A stretch of DNA of 64,000 nt from Pontibacter deserti. Lineage in GTDB: Bacteria; Bacteroidota; Bacteroidia; Cytophagales; Hymenobacteraceae. The DNA is taken from contig NZ_JALPRS010000001.1 in the NCBI RefSeq assembly GCF_023630255.1, forward strand, positions 1,364,001-1,428,000, written 5' to 3'. The notes under the pieces are model-generated. The model worked only from the letters and a program-made list of their open reading frames with translations, did not search any database and was not told the DNA's origin. Of this stretch, positions 6,572 through 15,808 are shown in pieces. Position numbers and translations under genes: made by a program. Position 1 is the stretch's first letter. The number at the start of each line of letters is the position of its first letter.

Positions 6572-7342
6572 TTAGTCTACCTTCTTTAGTTTCTGCATTT
6601 CTTTCTGCAGATCTAAAACAATAGAAGAAAGCTTATCCAGTGAAAGATCAGCAATAGGGAACGTAGAACTAATATATGATTTAGCCTCCCAGATCTCCAG
6701 TATATCTTCTACATGAAGCTCATAAGGCGAGTATACCGGGTTATCTGAATGTAAACGCAGTACGGCTGCATCCTGTAACTTATTATAGATACGCTTGAAA
6801 ACTACACCTTCTTTCTGGCTAACGATAATACAAGGAGTACCATCTTTTATAGTTTTCCAGTCTTCAATATAACGCCCGACAATAACGGTACCGGATGTAA
6901 TTGGAAGCATGGAGTCGCCACTGATCTCAAAAGCACGGAATGTTCCGCTGTTACCCAACATTGGTAACCTGAAACGAGGCAATTCTTCTATAAACTCAGG
7001 ATCAGCATATCCATTCAGGTATCCAGCGCTGGCTTTTAATGGAACCAGTTCAATGTTTTCTTTATCATCACCATCTACAGTTATAGCCAGCACGCGAAGT
7101 TTACCGTCTGTAGCTTTAGGTGTTGCCCCCACAGCAGGCGTATTTGCAAGATCTGTAGTTATAAGTTCATCAAGAGTGATGGAGAAAAGATGCGCAATAT
7201 TAACAAGTGTACTTAATTTAGGCTCTGCTCTTCCCTCTTCGTAGGCTCCCACCAGCGATCTTTTTATATCAAGCTTTTCGGCAAGCTGCGCCTGGGTATA
7301 TCCTGCTTTCTTTCGCAGGTATCTTAAGTTTGATGTTACCAT
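6572..7342 (-). CDS. XRE-family transcriptional regulator with LexA/CI-type S24 peptidase domain
   Basis: 256 residues. An N-terminal Cro/CI helix-turn-helix (about 3-60: LRYLRKKAGYTQAQLAEKLDIKRSLVGAYEEGRAEP) is joined to an S24 autoprotease fold. Catalytic serine S144 is in SGDSMLP and the lysine base K183 in GVVFKRIY. A possible self-cleavage Ala-Gly is at 106-107 (KASAGYLNGY). This suggests a repressor inactivated by RecA-promoted or other self-cleavage, as in LexA and CI. A 25-residue C-terminal helix follows the peptidase fold. No phage genes surround it, so a cellular stress regulator is more likely than a prophage repressor. A candidate operator lies 83-111 bp upstream. Confidence 0.9.
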   Translation of the reverse strand: MVTSNLRYLRKKAGYTQAQLAEKLDIKRSLVGAYEEGRAEPKLSTLVNIAHLFSITLDELITTDLANTPAVGATPKATDGKLRVLAITVDGDDKENIELVPLKASAGYLNGYADPEFIEELPRFRLPMLGNSGTFRAFEISGDSMLPITSGTVIVGRYIEDWKTIKDGTPCIIVSQKEGVVFKRIYNKLQDAAVLRLHSDNPVYSPYELHVEDILEIWEAKSYISSTFPIADLSLDKLSSIVLDLQKEMQKLKKVD

Positions 7343-7424
7343 ATCTTCTAAGTGCCAATAATGTTAGCTCAAATTCTGCCATTCCACATACTATATGGAT
7401 ATGACATGTAAATATAAACATCAC

Positions 7425-7453
7425 TTTGCTAAATTACTAACATTTTTAGCAAA
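7425..7453. promoter_or_regulatory. Candidate operator of the XRE/S24 regulator
   Basis: TTTGCTAAA (7425-7433) and its exact reverse complement TTTAGCAAA (7445-7453), half-site centres 20 bp apart, i.e. two helical turns. A further TTTAGCA half-site follows at 7471-7477. It lies just upstream of the repressor gene, where CI-type proteins usually autoregulate. Binding is inferred. Confidence 0.5.
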
Positions 7454-7576
7454 TTATTATTTTAGCATTTATTCTTGTTTGTAAATCCGAATGTCTTTCA
7501 TAACACAAAATGAAATACATTTAAAGTACTATTTTATAAAATATTTTTAAATTTTAAAACCTTTTACAATTATAAC

Positions 7577-7610
7577 TTTTTGAATTGTCACAAACTCCTT
7601 CCTATATTTA
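7577..7610 (+). promoter_or_regulatory. Candidate Bacteroidota-type promoter for the subtilase
   Basis: TTTTTG (7577-7582), 20 nt, then TATATTTA (7603-7610), matching seven of eight positions of TAnnTTTG. It predicts a start near 7616 and a long leader. Confidence 0.4.
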
Positions 7611-7888
7611 CAGCAGGGTACAATATCATGTAAATGAATACATTGCACACAAAAATTAAGTTTAAAGAAAAACAGAAAGGCATTAAATATATTGCATTAA
7701 GTATATGTTCTGAGAACGCTTAACTTATTTAGTTATCTCACTACAACTACAAAGTACAACCTACTAACAATTGTGAGCTATTTTAAAATTGTTGTACCTC
7801 ATATTGAACTAAATAAAGATTGTGGCGGTTACGCCCGAAAATCAGAAAGGTTACAAAAATAAAATTCAACTTATAGCCAAAATTTATC

Positions 7889-9256
7889 ATGATGTCTAAC
7901 AAGTTTAAGAAAGCCTTATCTCTGGCTGTTCTGGCTTCAGCTGTTACTTTAACCAGCTGCCAGAAAGAAGAACTGATGGAAGAGCAGTTCGATCAAACTA
8001 TCACCTCTCAGGATCCGTTGAACGGTCAGCCAATTAAAGGCCAGTACATTGTGGTAATGAAAAAATCATCAAACGACCTAAGCGCAGTTCGTACTGGTGA
8101 AATGTCTGCAGGTGAGCGCGAAGGATTAAGAAGTGTTCGTCAGCGCATGCTTCGTAACCTGAATGTAGAGGCGTCTGCAGTGAAAGAAACTTTTGAAGGA
8201 ACTATAAATGGTTTTGCAGCTAAACTTACTGAAGAGCAGCTAGCAGCTATTAAAAGTAATCCGGAAGTTGCCTATGTAGAGCAGGACAGAATTATTTCCT
8301 TAGGTAAACCTACAACAAGCGGTTCAGGTAAAGGCGGCAAAAAAACAACAACCTCTCCGGAGCCAGCTCCAGCCCCTACCGAACCTACCCCAACAGAACC
8401 TGCACCAACTGAGCCAGCTCCTACTGAGCCTACTCCGGTAGTTACTGAGCCTGCTCCAACTACTGGCACTTATACAACTATAACTCCTAAAACTGGTGAA
8501 CTTGTGCCTTGGAACATCCAGCGTGTAGGTTATGGCGATGGCACTGGTAAAACAGTATGGATCATTGACTCAGGTATAGATACAGATCACCCTGACCTTA
8601 CTGTAGACTTAAACAGAAGTGCTTCCTTTATCTATGGCATTACGTCTGTGGAAGATGGTTACGGACACGGTACTGTTGTGGCAGGTATCATTGCAGCTAA
8701 AAACAACGGTTCTGGTATGATCGGTGTTGCCTCTGGTGCTACCGTAGTTGCATTACGCGTATTTGATGATGCAGGCCAGGGTACAATGTCTCGTGCTATC
8801 TCTGCTGTAAACCATGTAATAAGTGTAGCGCAGCCCGGCGATGTTGTAAACATGAGCCTTGGTGGCGGTATTTCTTCTACGCTGGATAATGCAGTATTAA
8901 CTGCAGCATCTAAAGGTATAAAGTTCGCTATTGCATCTGGTAACAGCGGCACAGACTGTATCAATAATTCTCCTGCACGCGTTAATGCAGCCGGAGTTTA
9001 CACCGTAACAGCTATGGATCGTTATGATCGTTTCGGTACTTTCTCTAACTATGGTACACCAGTAGACTTTACTGCACCTGGCGTAAACGTAACCAGCACA
9101 GTAAGAAACGGAGGCATCAGCCACTACGAAACAGGTACTTCATTTGCTGCACCGCACGTAGCTGGTATACTTTTACTACAAGGCAAGGTTAACTCAAATG
9201 GCACTGTTACCGGCGACGTTGATGCTAACCCAGATGCCATTGCTGTAGTTCAGTAA
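7889..9256 (+). CDS. Secreted S8 family serine peptidase (subtilase) lipoprotein
   Basis: 455 residues. The signal peptide ends in TLTSC (lipobox, C24). An inhibitor-I9 propeptide (about 50-138, GQYIVVMKK...AYVEQDRI) is followed by a low-complexity Pro-Thr-Glu linker (about 157-192, repeated PAPTEP). The subtilisin domain has D227 (IDSGIDTDHPDL), H260 (GYGHGTVVAGI), N352 (ASGNSG) and S418 (ETGTSFAAPHVAG), the complete triad plus oxyanion residue. It is likely made as an auto-inhibited zymogen, exported by Sec and lipid-anchored or released. No type IX C-terminal domain is seen. A second ATG directly follows the first, so the start could be 7892. Bidirectional terminator follows. Confidence 0.93.
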   Translation: MMSNKFKKALSLAVLASAVTLTSCQKEELMEEQFDQTITSQDPLNGQPIKGQYIVVMKKSSNDLSAVRTGEMSAGEREGLRSVRQRMLRNLNVEASAVKETFEGTINGFAAKLTEEQLAAIKSNPEVAYVEQDRIISLGKPTTSGSGKGGKKTTTSPEPAPAPTEPTPTEPAPTEPAPTEPTPVVTEPAPTTGTYTTITPKTGELVPWNIQRVGYGDGTGKTVWIIDSGIDTDHPDLTVDLNRSASFIYGITSVEDGYGHGTVVAGIIAAKNNGSGMIGVASGATVVALRVFDDAGQGTMSRAISAVNHVISVAQPGDVVNMSLGGGISSTLDNAVLTAASKGIKFAIASGNSGTDCINNSPARVNAAGVYTVTAMDRYDRFGTFSNYGTPVDFTAPGVNVTSTVRNGGISHYETGTSFAAPHVAGILLLQGKVNSNGTVTGDVDANPDAIAVVQ

Positions 9257-9266
9257 TCACATTACG

Positions 9267-9320
9267 TATAAATATAAAAGAGCCGGCTCTCTCAAAAGGG
9301 CCGGCTCTTTTATATTTATA
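9267..9320. terminator. Bidirectional terminator between subtilase and recQ
   Basis: Perfect 21-bp inverted repeat (9267-9287 with 9300-9320) with core AGAGCCGGC/GCCGGCTCT and AT-rich outer arms. It serves two convergent genes. Confidence 0.92.
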
Positions 9321-9330
9321 CTTTCTATTC

Positions 9331-11466
9331 TTACCCTAGCTGTTCTCTTTTAAAGATAGCTATAGATAATCTTATTTTATGGTATTCATATTGTTCGCCT
9401 AGGGCGTCATATAAATCCTTGAGTTTGGCATCAGCACCTAAACTTTCAATTGATTTGCATATAGCCAAATACTCCTTTTTATTTACAAACCGGTATAAAT
9501 CAACTCCTTCGTAGCCTTGCTCGTAAAGCGTCGCTAAGTGAGAGTAGATAGTAACTGGGTTCAGCTTACGTTGCTGTGCTATCTGCTCAGGATTATTGCC
9601 ATTCTTGAACGCTTCGTAAGTTACCAGATGCGTAGCGCCTTTTACTTTATTACCTTTCTCTTGCTCATCCGTTATGAAGTTGATTATCTCATTCACAAAA
9701 TCATAACCATAGCGCTCATACTTTAAAGAACCTACACCAGAAATGGACAGCATGGCAATTCGGTTTGTCGGTTTTTCAGCAGCCATTTCCTGTAAGGTAC
9801 TGTCACTAAAGATAACGTAAGGTGGCACGCCATGTTCATCAGCCATACGCTTCCGCAAGGCACGGAGTCGCTCAAATAGCGCATCCTGGATTACTTCTTT
9901 TTTAGGTCTGGCTTTCCTTACTTCTTCTACAGGCTGTTTAACTTCATCAAACTTCACGAGCTGCACTTTACGGCCTTCAAATAACACTTGCCTGCTTTGC
10001 TCTGTCAGTTTCAAAGTATAATTCTGATCATACGCTAGCTCCACGAGGCCTGCATTCAGCATCTGGTGCAGGTAGCGCTGCCAGTCCATCGTACCTATAT
10101 CACGCCCTGCTCCGTAAGTTTTAATCCGGTCGTAGCCACCTTCCATTACCTGTGCATTTCGAGAGCCGCGCAACACATCTATCAGTAAGCCCATATTTAC
10201 CTTCTCTTGCGTACGGGCTATGGCAGACAACGCTTTCTGCACTACAAGGGTACCATCAAAAGATGTGGGAGGATTTCGGCAGATATCACAGTTACCACAA
10301 TCCTTAGACATGGTTTCGCCGAAGTACTGCAACAGTATCCGTCGACGACAAATGGTAGCTTCGGCATACTGCTGCATCCGGTCCAGTTTTACCAGTTGCA
10401 GTTCTGTTTGCTTCTCGTTACCTTCCATCAGCATATTGCGCATGCTCATTACATCAGCGTAACTATAAAACAGCAGCGCATCAGACTTAGCACCATCTCT
10501 TCCGGCACGACCAATCTCCTGGTAATATCCTTCAATATTTTTAGGCAGGTTATAGTGTATTACCCACCTTACATTCGATTTGTCGATTCCCATACCAAAG
10601 GCTACAGTAGCACACACGATCTGCACATCATCCTTCAGAAAATCTTCCTGTGCTTTTGCACGTTGCTGTGCATTCATGCCGGCATGGTAACAGGTTGCTT
10701 TAAAACCACTTCTCTTGAGCTTATCAGCAATTGCTTCTGTGCCCTTGCGGCTGAGGCAATAAATGATACCGGGTTGCTTATGGTGCTTATCCAGAAACTC
10801 TGTGATCTTATTAAAGCGATCCCGCCCAGGCTTCACCATCAGGTTTATATTTGGCCTGTCGAAAGATGAAATAAAAATCTGTGGATCGCGCAGGTAAAGC
10901 TGCTCCTGTATATCCTTTTGGGTAAGTTTGTCGGCAGTGGCGGTTAAGGCAACCATTGGAGTTTGTGAAAACTGCTGCTTTAGTATCTTAAGCTGCGTAT
11001 ACTCCGGTCTGAAATCATGTCCCCAGGCGGAGATACAGTGTGCTTCATCCACCGCAAATAATGAAACCTGCACCCTTTTCAGGAAAGAAAGGAAACCGGC
11101 AGAAAGTAATTTCTCAGGAGATACATATAGTAATTTCAGGTTACCGGCAAGGCAGGCATTCTCTACTTTGTACTGCTCTTCAGCTGACAACGAACTGTTC
11201 AGGAAGGCAGCATTAATTCCATTCTCCAGCAAGGCTTCTACTTGGTCTTTCATCAGGGCGATAAGCGGCGAAATAACCACGCACAAACCGGGCATTACCA
11301 CAGCCGGCACCTGATAACATACCGATTTACCACCGCCTGTTGGCATAAGCACCACCACATCCTGACGCTTCAGGATACAGCTGATAATCTGCTCCTGCAT
11401 CGGCCTGAAGTTGTCGTAGCCAAAGTATAATTTTAACGCCTCACGCGCTTCCCGTATCTCCATCAT
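9331..11466 (-). CDS. recQ: ATP-dependent DNA helicase RecQ
   Basis: About 711 residues from the ATG at 11466. An upstream in-frame ATG at 11541 would add 25 residues unlike the family, so the ATG opening MMEIREAREALKLYFGYDNFRP is preferred. Motifs: Walker A PTGGGKSVCYQ, DEAH in AVDEAHCISAWGHDFRPEY, motif III TATAD, motif VI QEIGRAGRDG, zinc cysteines in CRRR...DCGNCDIC, then winged-helix (RQC), HRDC, and an extra C-terminal HTH-like segment (HLVTYEAFKNGNNPEQIAQQRKL begins it). The longer C-terminus is typical of Bacteroidota RecQ compared with about 610 residues in E. coli. Role: 3'-5' helicase in recombination and replication repair. Confidence 0.93.
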   Translation of the reverse strand: MMEIREAREALKLYFGYDNFRPMQEQIISCILKRQDVVVLMPTGGGKSVCYQVPAVVMPGLCVVISPLIALMKDQVEALLENGINAAFLNSSLSAEEQYKVENACLAGNLKLLYVSPEKLLSAGFLSFLKRVQVSLFAVDEAHCISAWGHDFRPEYTQLKILKQQFSQTPMVALTATADKLTQKDIQEQLYLRDPQIFISSFDRPNINLMVKPGRDRFNKITEFLDKHHKQPGIIYCLSRKGTEAIADKLKRSGFKATCYHAGMNAQQRAKAQEDFLKDDVQIVCATVAFGMGIDKSNVRWVIHYNLPKNIEGYYQEIGRAGRDGAKSDALLFYSYADVMSMRNMLMEGNEKQTELQLVKLDRMQQYAEATICRRRILLQYFGETMSKDCGNCDICRNPPTSFDGTLVVQKALSAIARTQEKVNMGLLIDVLRGSRNAQVMEGGYDRIKTYGAGRDIGTMDWQRYLHQMLNAGLVELAYDQNYTLKLTEQSRQVLFEGRKVQLVKFDEVKQPVEEVRKARPKKEVIQDALFERLRALRKRMADEHGVPPYVIFSDSTLQEMAAEKPTNRIAMLSISGVGSLKYERYGYDFVNEIINFITDEQEKGNKVKGATHLVTYEAFKNGNNPEQIAQQRKLNPVTIYSHLATLYEQGYEGVDLYRFVNKKEYLAICKSIESLGADAKLKDLYDALGEQYEYHKIRLSIAIFKREQLG

Positions 11467-11625
11467 AACTATAAATCTGGCAGCATTTGTTACCTGCCGC
11501 ACCTGCTTCTGCTTACCCAAAGATAAGACTATTTTAGCCACGGGAGTAGCCCCACTTACGCCTAAGTTTTATAACTAACTGAGTAGCACCCCGTAGGTTT
11601 ATAGATAGCAACCAAAATAAAAACT

Positions 11626-11958
11626 ATGAAATCTGAGAGAACAAACAACCTGGAACATGTTCTGATTAAATGTGTAACAGCCTGCGAAACCTGCGCTACC
11701 ATGTGCCTGCAGGAAGATGATGTAAAAATGATGGCCCGCTGTATAATGCTGGACCGCGACTGCTCCGATATCTGTACTATAACGGCTCAATTTGTTGCCC
11801 GTAATTCAGAACATGCCAGGCACGTAATGAAGGAGTGTATTGAAATATGCCGTGCCTGTGAAGAAGAGTGCCGCAAGCATGACCATGACCATTGCCAGCA
11901 TTGCGCCGACATCTGCCGTGAATGTGCCGATGCCTGCAGCCAATGGATGAACGGCTAA
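11626..11958 (+). CDS. Four-helix-bundle copper-binding (Csp/DUF326-like) protein
   Basis: 110 residues, no signal peptide, very Cys-rich with CxxC and CxxxC spacings on successive helices (CVTACETCATMC, CIMLDRDCSDIC, CIEICRACEEEC, CQHCADICRECADAC). This is the pattern of cytosolic copper storage proteins, in which cysteines line the core of a four-helix bundle and bind Cu(I). A His-rich loop (HDHDHCQHC) precedes the last helix. Monocistronic, with a strong terminator. Function as copper store or buffer is inferred from the family. Confidence 0.88.
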   Translation: MKSERTNNLEHVLIKCVTACETCATMCLQEDDVKMMARCIMLDRDCSDICTITAQFVARNSEHARHVMKECIEICRACEEECRKHDHDHCQHCADICRECADACSQWMNG

Positions 11959-11960
11959 GA

Positions 11961-12002
11961 AAAAAGAAACGGGGCAGGAATACATCCTGCCCCGTTTCTT
12001 TT
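11961..12002. terminator. Bidirectional terminator
   Basis: AAGAAACGGGGCAGGA pairs perfectly with TCCTGCCCCGTTTCTT around a 5-nt loop, with A- and T-tracts on the two sides, between the convergent Csp and holin-like genes. Confidence 0.92.
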
Positions 12003-12017
12003 ATTAGTCTTTCTATT

Positions 12018-12356
12018 TTAGAAGATCAGATTAAGTATCCAGGTAAGTATAGCTATAGCAATACCAAAAATTAGAGCGGTAAGGAAACCTGCAATGTTAA
12101 TCCCGTCAACCAGGTAATCAGCCAGCAACACCATTCCTACATTTATCACGATCAGGAATAGACCTAGCGTCATAACGGTAATAGGTATAGTAAGAAAAGT
12201 CAATACCGGTTTTAGAAAAGTATTTAACAGCGCCAGTACAAACGCAAATACAAATGCCGTTAAAAAACTATCAGTTATAGTTACACCAGGGATGATGTAA
12301 GTGGCTATAATTACTGCAATACCAGTAATAAGCACTTTAATAAAAAATCCAGTCAT
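12018..12356 (-). CDS. Small four-TM membrane protein, phage-holin family (PF04020-like/YvlD)
   Basis: 112 residues that are nearly all hydrophobic: about four transmembrane helices (VLITGIAVIIATYII, FLTAFVFAFVLALLNTFL, TVMTLGLFLIVINVGMVLLA, FLTALIFGIAIAILTWIL) with the family motif NTFLKPVL between TM2 and TM3. The family is named after mycobacteriophage holins but is mostly chromosomal, related to YvlD, with unknown function. Nothing phage-like surrounds it. Confidence 0.88.
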   Translation of the reverse strand: MTGFFIKVLITGIAVIIATYIIPGVTITDSFLTAFVFAFVLALLNTFLKPVLTFLTIPITVMTLGLFLIVINVGMVLLADYLVDGINIAGFLTALIFGIAIAILTWILNLIF

Positions 12357-12407
12357 GGTACGTAGAGTGAGTGTATAATTCTATATTGATATTCCTGCTA
12401 CAATAAC

Positions 12408-13496
12408 CTATACTTCAAGCTTGCCTTGCGACACTGCCATCCAGTTACATATCTTATAAAGCAAACGTGCACCTACGTTACCGTTCCACTCACTTTCTCC
12501 CGGGCCTACTTCATTCAGATCGCAGCCAATAATTTCGCGTCCTGATTTTACGAGTTGCTTGATCAGGTATACAGCTTCTTCAAACTCCAGACCACCCGGA
12601 ACCGGTGTACCTGTACCAGGGCAAAGTTTAGGGTCGAGTGCATCTATGTCAAAGCTCAGGTATACTTTCTGTGGCAGTTGTGCAATGATCTTCTTACATT
12701 CCTTTTTCCAGCTGTCACCTGCGTAAAGATTCTCTTTCAGCACTGCATCATAGAACATGGTGATACGCCCGTTAGACTGCTCTGCCATTTCAGCTTCAGA
12801 CTGAGCCAGGTCGCGAATACCTACCTGTACCAGTTTCTTAACCTGTGGCAACTGCAACGCATTGTACATGATAGAAGCATGCGAGTATTTGAAACCTTCG
12901 TAAGCAATACGCAGGTCAGCATGTGCATCCAGTTGAAGTATACCAAACTCTTCATGCTTTTCAGCCATCGCATGGATCAGACCTAACGGAGTGCTGTGGT
13001 CACCGCCAAGCACACATACCGATTTACCTTGTTCCATGTACCCCAGTGCTTTTTGTTTCAGCCACAGCAGCAGTTCCTCTCCTTTGGCAGTTACTTCAGC
13101 AGGTACATCTTCCAATTCAGCAGCATCCACTTCAGGTTCACCTTCTTCGAGCCATGTGATATATTTTTCGGCTTTTACACGCAGCTCATCACTTACCGCA
13201 TGCCACTCTTCCGATATTTCTTCCATGGCTATGCCTACTTTCCAGGCATCTTTAATAGCAGGCTCAAATAAGTCAATTTGCGGAGAAGCATCCAGTATAG
13301 CCTGGGGACCATTGGCTGTACCTGCGCTATAAGATACAGTAACTTCCCAAGGCACAGGTATAATTACTACTTCAGCTTCATCCACGGTAAATGGCAAACC
13401 AAAAAGGCCTGCATTTACATCACCTACTCCATTCGGATCGAAGCTGGCAATTTTTTCGGCTTTGCTGTTAGGCTGTTGGTTCTGCGGAGTACTCAT
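12408..13496 (-). CDS. speB: Agmatinase/arginase (ureohydrolase) family protein
   Basis: 362 residues. Binuclear manganese ligands of the ureohydrolase fold are complete: H167 in GGDHS, D190/H192/D194 in LDAHADL, D283/D285 in SFDIDALDP. It probably hydrolyses agmatine to putrescine and urea, supported by its overlap with the spermidine-forming fusion gene upstream. An acidic insertion around residues 95-150 before GGDHS makes it longer than E. coli SpeB (about 306). Formimidoylglutamase is the main alternative. Its start lies 29 nt inside the upstream gene, which suggests translational coupling. Confidence 0.87.
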   Translation of the reverse strand: MSTPQNQQPNSKAEKIASFDPNGVGDVNAGLFGLPFTVDEAEVVIIPVPWEVTVSYSAGTANGPQAILDASPQIDLFEPAIKDAWKVGIAMEEISEEWHAVSDELRVKAEKYITWLEEGEPEVDAAELEDVPAEVTAKGEELLLWLKQKALGYMEQGKSVCVLGGDHSTPLGLIHAMAEKHEEFGILQLDAHADLRIAYEGFKYSHASIMYNALQLPQVKKLVQVGIRDLAQSEAEMAEQSNGRITMFYDAVLKENLYAGDSWKKECKKIIAQLPQKVYLSFDIDALDPKLCPGTGTPVPGGLEFEEAVYLIKQLVKSGREIIGCDLNEVGPGESEWNGNVGARLLYKICNWMAVSQGKLEV

Positions 13497-14796
13497 CTGT
13501 TACCTGACCTGGTTTAGCGTTTAAAAGTTCTTTAACAAAATTAGGAAGAGCAAAAGCAGCTCTGTGGATGTCTTCATTGTAGTATTTCAGCCCCTTTTCT
13601 AAAGAAAATGCAGCAGCAGCATTTGCATCAAAAGTAAGCGGATGTGCATTACCTTTAGAAGAATAAGAGAAGCTCCATGTGCCTGTTGGGTAGGTCGGGA
13701 TAGCTGCCAGGTAGCAATGTACTTTCTCAGCACCAAATATCTGCTTATAAGTATCATAGATCTCAACAAATACGCCGCTGTTAAAGCGAGGAGATTCACT
13801 TTGTGTGATCATGATACCATCATTAGTCAGGCAACGGTATACTTCCTGATAAAAAGATGCAGTAAACAAACCCTCGCCCGGACCAACAGGGTCAGCAGAG
13901 TCAACTATGATCAGGTCGTACAGCTCGTCAGCGCATTCTTTAATATACTTGATACCATCTTCAACCAACAGGTTCAGGCGTGGGTTATCGAAAGCTACAG
14001 CTGTTTCTGGTAGGTGAAGTTTGCAGGCTTCAATTACAAGTTCATCAATTTCCACTAGAGTAACCTCTTCAAGTTGCTCATAACGCAGTAGTTCACGTAC
14101 AGTACCACCATCGCCGCCACCAATTACAAGTGCACGTTTTGCTTTCGGGTTACTGAACATTGGCACGTGCGTGATCATCTCATGGTACACGTACTCATCT
14201 TTCTGCGTGCACATTACCATACCATCTAGCGTAAGCAGGTTGCCGTATGCCAGTGTTTCATATACTTCCACGCGCTGGTAAGGCGAGTCTTTTTTGTAGA
14301 GCTGGTTGCCAGTGTGCTTCAGTGAAAGGGCAATATTTTCATCACGCTCTGTAAACCACACATCACGGGTAATGGTACCCAGTTTCTCCTGTGGCTGTGG
14401 CGACACATCTCTCAATGATTCCAGGTTAAAATCCATACGCTTCAACAGGTCCAGCTGCCCACGACGGCACTCCATCGCAGAACCATGACTTGCCTCAAAA
14501 GCATCTTTCAGGTAGTTATAAGATACCCAAGGGTCAACAGAATCGCCGCAGGTAAAAAGGTCTACAGCTGCGTAGCCATACTCAGGCCAGGTATGAATCG
14601 CCAGGTGACTTTCCTGAATCACCACCACACCCGATACACCATAAGGCGAAAAGTGGTGAAATGTACTGTTTATTACAGTGGCTCCAGCTGTTTCAGCTGC
14701 AGCTACCATACTGTTCTCGATATGAACTACGTCGTTCATCAGTTCAGGAGAGCAGTTGTAAAATTCTACCAGGATGTGTCTTCCTAATGCGTTCAT
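13468..14796 (-). CDS. speE: Fused S-adenosylmethionine decarboxylase proenzyme (SpeD) and spermidine synthase (SpeE)
   Basis: 442 residues with two catalytic modules. Residues 1-125 are a class 1B AdoMetDC: cleavage/pyruvoyl serine S63 in [13 protein letters not shown]68, C83 in DLFTCGD. From about 145 on is an aminopropyltransferase: GGGDGG (226-231) for decarboxylated-AdoMet binding, D299/D302 in [18 protein letters not shown] box QSESPRFN. The enzyme could make the aminopropyl donor and use it on putrescine. The pro-chain must still self-process at S63, which would release the first 62 residues as a separate chain. The pair with agmatinase gives arginine-route polyamine synthesis; arginine decarboxylase is not in the window. 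Confidence 0.9.
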   Translation of the reverse strand: MNALGRHILVEFYNCSPELMNDVVHIENSMVAAAETAGATVINSTFHHFSPYGVSGVVVIQESHLAIHTWPEYGYAAVDLFTCGDSVDPWVSYNYLKDAFEASHGSAMECRRGQLDLLKRMDFNLESLRDVSPQPQEKLGTITRDVWFTERDENIALSLKHTGNQLYKKDSPYQRVEVYETLAYGNLLTLDGMVMCTQKDEYVYHEMITHVPMFSNPKAKRALVIGGGDGGTVRELLRYEQLEEVTLVEIDELVIEACKLHLPETAVAFDNPRLNLLVEDGIKYIKECADELYDLIIVDSADPVGPGEGLFTASFYQEVYRCLTNDGIMITQSESPRFNSGVFVEIYDTYKQIFGAEKVHCYLAAIPTYPTGTWSFSYSSKGNAHPLTFDANAAAAFSLEKGLKYYNEDIHRAAFALPNFVKELLNAKPGQVTDEYSAEPTA

Positions 14797-15156
14797 TAAT
14801 TGGGTATGATATTGTGAAAATCTAATGTTCAGGCAAAAAAACGAAAACTATGGCTATAATCAAAAGTATACTATACAGCTTAGCATATACTTTACTGACA
14901 TGCAATAAGTTATAAATCAGGAAATATCAAGAAGAAGAACAAACAGCTTTAAAAGCACCTGATTATGATGAGATTGACAAGTATAAATGAAAAAAGCTTA
15001 AACCATAGTTTAAGCTTTGGGATAGCATGTATATACGGTAAATAAGCTGCTACTAAGTAAATCTATACTTGCAACTCTGGTAAGGCAAGTATAAATGCTA
15101 GCTAAAGCAGCTGGTATAACGGGTATGTAAATAATGCTTTATTGAGCAGTGCTTTA
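14797..15156. other. 360-bp intergenic region
   Basis: Between the start of the polyamine operon and the end of the chemosensory operon. It contains one clear hairpin (14993-15018), listed separately, and several TATAC/CTATA words. No ORF of note and no recognised RNA. Confidence 0.6.
14988..15018 (-). terminator. Terminator of the chemosensory operon
   Basis: Perfect 11-bp stem AAAGCTTAAAC/GTTTAAGCTTT with a 4-nt loop (CATA on plus), followed on the minus strand by a T-run. It lies about 140 nt past the cheC stop. Confidence 0.75.
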
Positions 15157-15795
15157 TTAAGCTTTTTTATCAAGGTCGAAGGTGCGGATTATTTCCAGTA
15201 TTTTAAGGAACGTGCTGGTATCAAAAAACAACAGCAAAGGCAACTCTACACTTTTATAGTTATGCGTAAACTTGGTGATAACTGTAAAAACCAATGGTTG
15301 GAATAACGGATGCTGCACCAGAATATCTTTCAGAGAATCAGCAATATGGCTTTTAGGAGCTTTAGGCGGCGAACCATAAATGTTAGCTTTCAGGATATTA
15401 GCTAATTGAGTAACCAGTGCACCAGTTATAATATTGCTTATCTCCAGTAGCAACGACTCCTGCATGGCACTCACTTCACCTTTCTGTACCTCTATCATAC
15501 CAAGGCAAACTTCTGATAAACGGGCAATATGGTTATCAGAAAAGAGCATTAATGTAGCACCATTAAAGTCCCCTTTTATATCTGACTGGATGATAAAGTG
15601 GGTGCTCTCATATTTTGAAACCAGCTTTAGAAGTTCCTTTACCTCTATCAGCTGAATATCCGGCACTTTAAGTAATACTTTATCTTTAGCAATGGCTGCA
15701 AAAGAATCTGCTGCACGTGCCAGCCCGATATTAAGGATCTCCTTAATTATATCGCGTTCAAGTTCAGTTACGTGAGGTTCCGTAATGTTTGTCAT
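15157..15795 (-). CDS. cheC: CheC-like chemotaxis phosphatase
   Basis: 212 residues with two copies of the CheC/CheX/FliY active-site signature ExxN: E19-N22 in EILNIGLARAAD and E118-N121 in LLEISNIITGAL. These dephosphorylate CheY-P in family members. Last gene of the cluster, 13 nt past cheA. In a system without flagella it presumably resets the CheY of this cluster. Assignment to CheC rather than CheX rests on the two ExxN copies. Confidence 0.88.
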   Translation of the reverse strand: MTNITEPHVTELERDIIKEILNIGLARAADSFAAIAKDKVLLKVPDIQLIEVKELLKLVSKYESTHFIIQSDIKGDFNGATLMLFSDNHIARLSEVCLGMIEVQKGEVSAMQESLLLEISNIITGALVTQLANILKANIYGSPPKAPKSHIADSLKDILVQHPLFQPLVFTVITKFTHNYKSVELPLLLFFDTSTFLKILEIIRTFDLDKKA

Positions 15796-15808
15796 GCTAA
15801 TTAAATTT

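Larger units (their letters stand above)
7343..7888. other. 546-bp AT-rich divergent intergenic region
   Basis: Separates the S24 repressor (minus) from the subtilase (plus). It contains the inverted-repeat operator candidate at 7425-7453 and a promoter candidate at 7577-7610. The rest is AT-rich with no ORF or recognised RNA. The untranslated leader before the protease would be about 270 nt, long enough for post-transcriptional control, but I see no known riboswitch. Confidence 0.6.

Noticed and set aside
8272-8469. Gly/Val/Ser repeat protein antisense to the subtilase linker
   Set aside because: Only the reverse reading of the PAPTEP linker repeat.
10207-10869. 220-residue frame antisense to recQ
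   Set aside because: Shadow of a long conserved helicase gene; no domain or start context.
11467-11541. 25-residue extension of RecQ
   Set aside because: Does not resemble the family start; the ATG at 11466 opens the conserved MMEIREAREALK segment.
12018-12356. Phage holin as sign of a prophage
   Set aside because: The family is mostly chromosomal and no phage structural, integrase or lysis gene is near; the S24 repressor at 6572 is also isolated.
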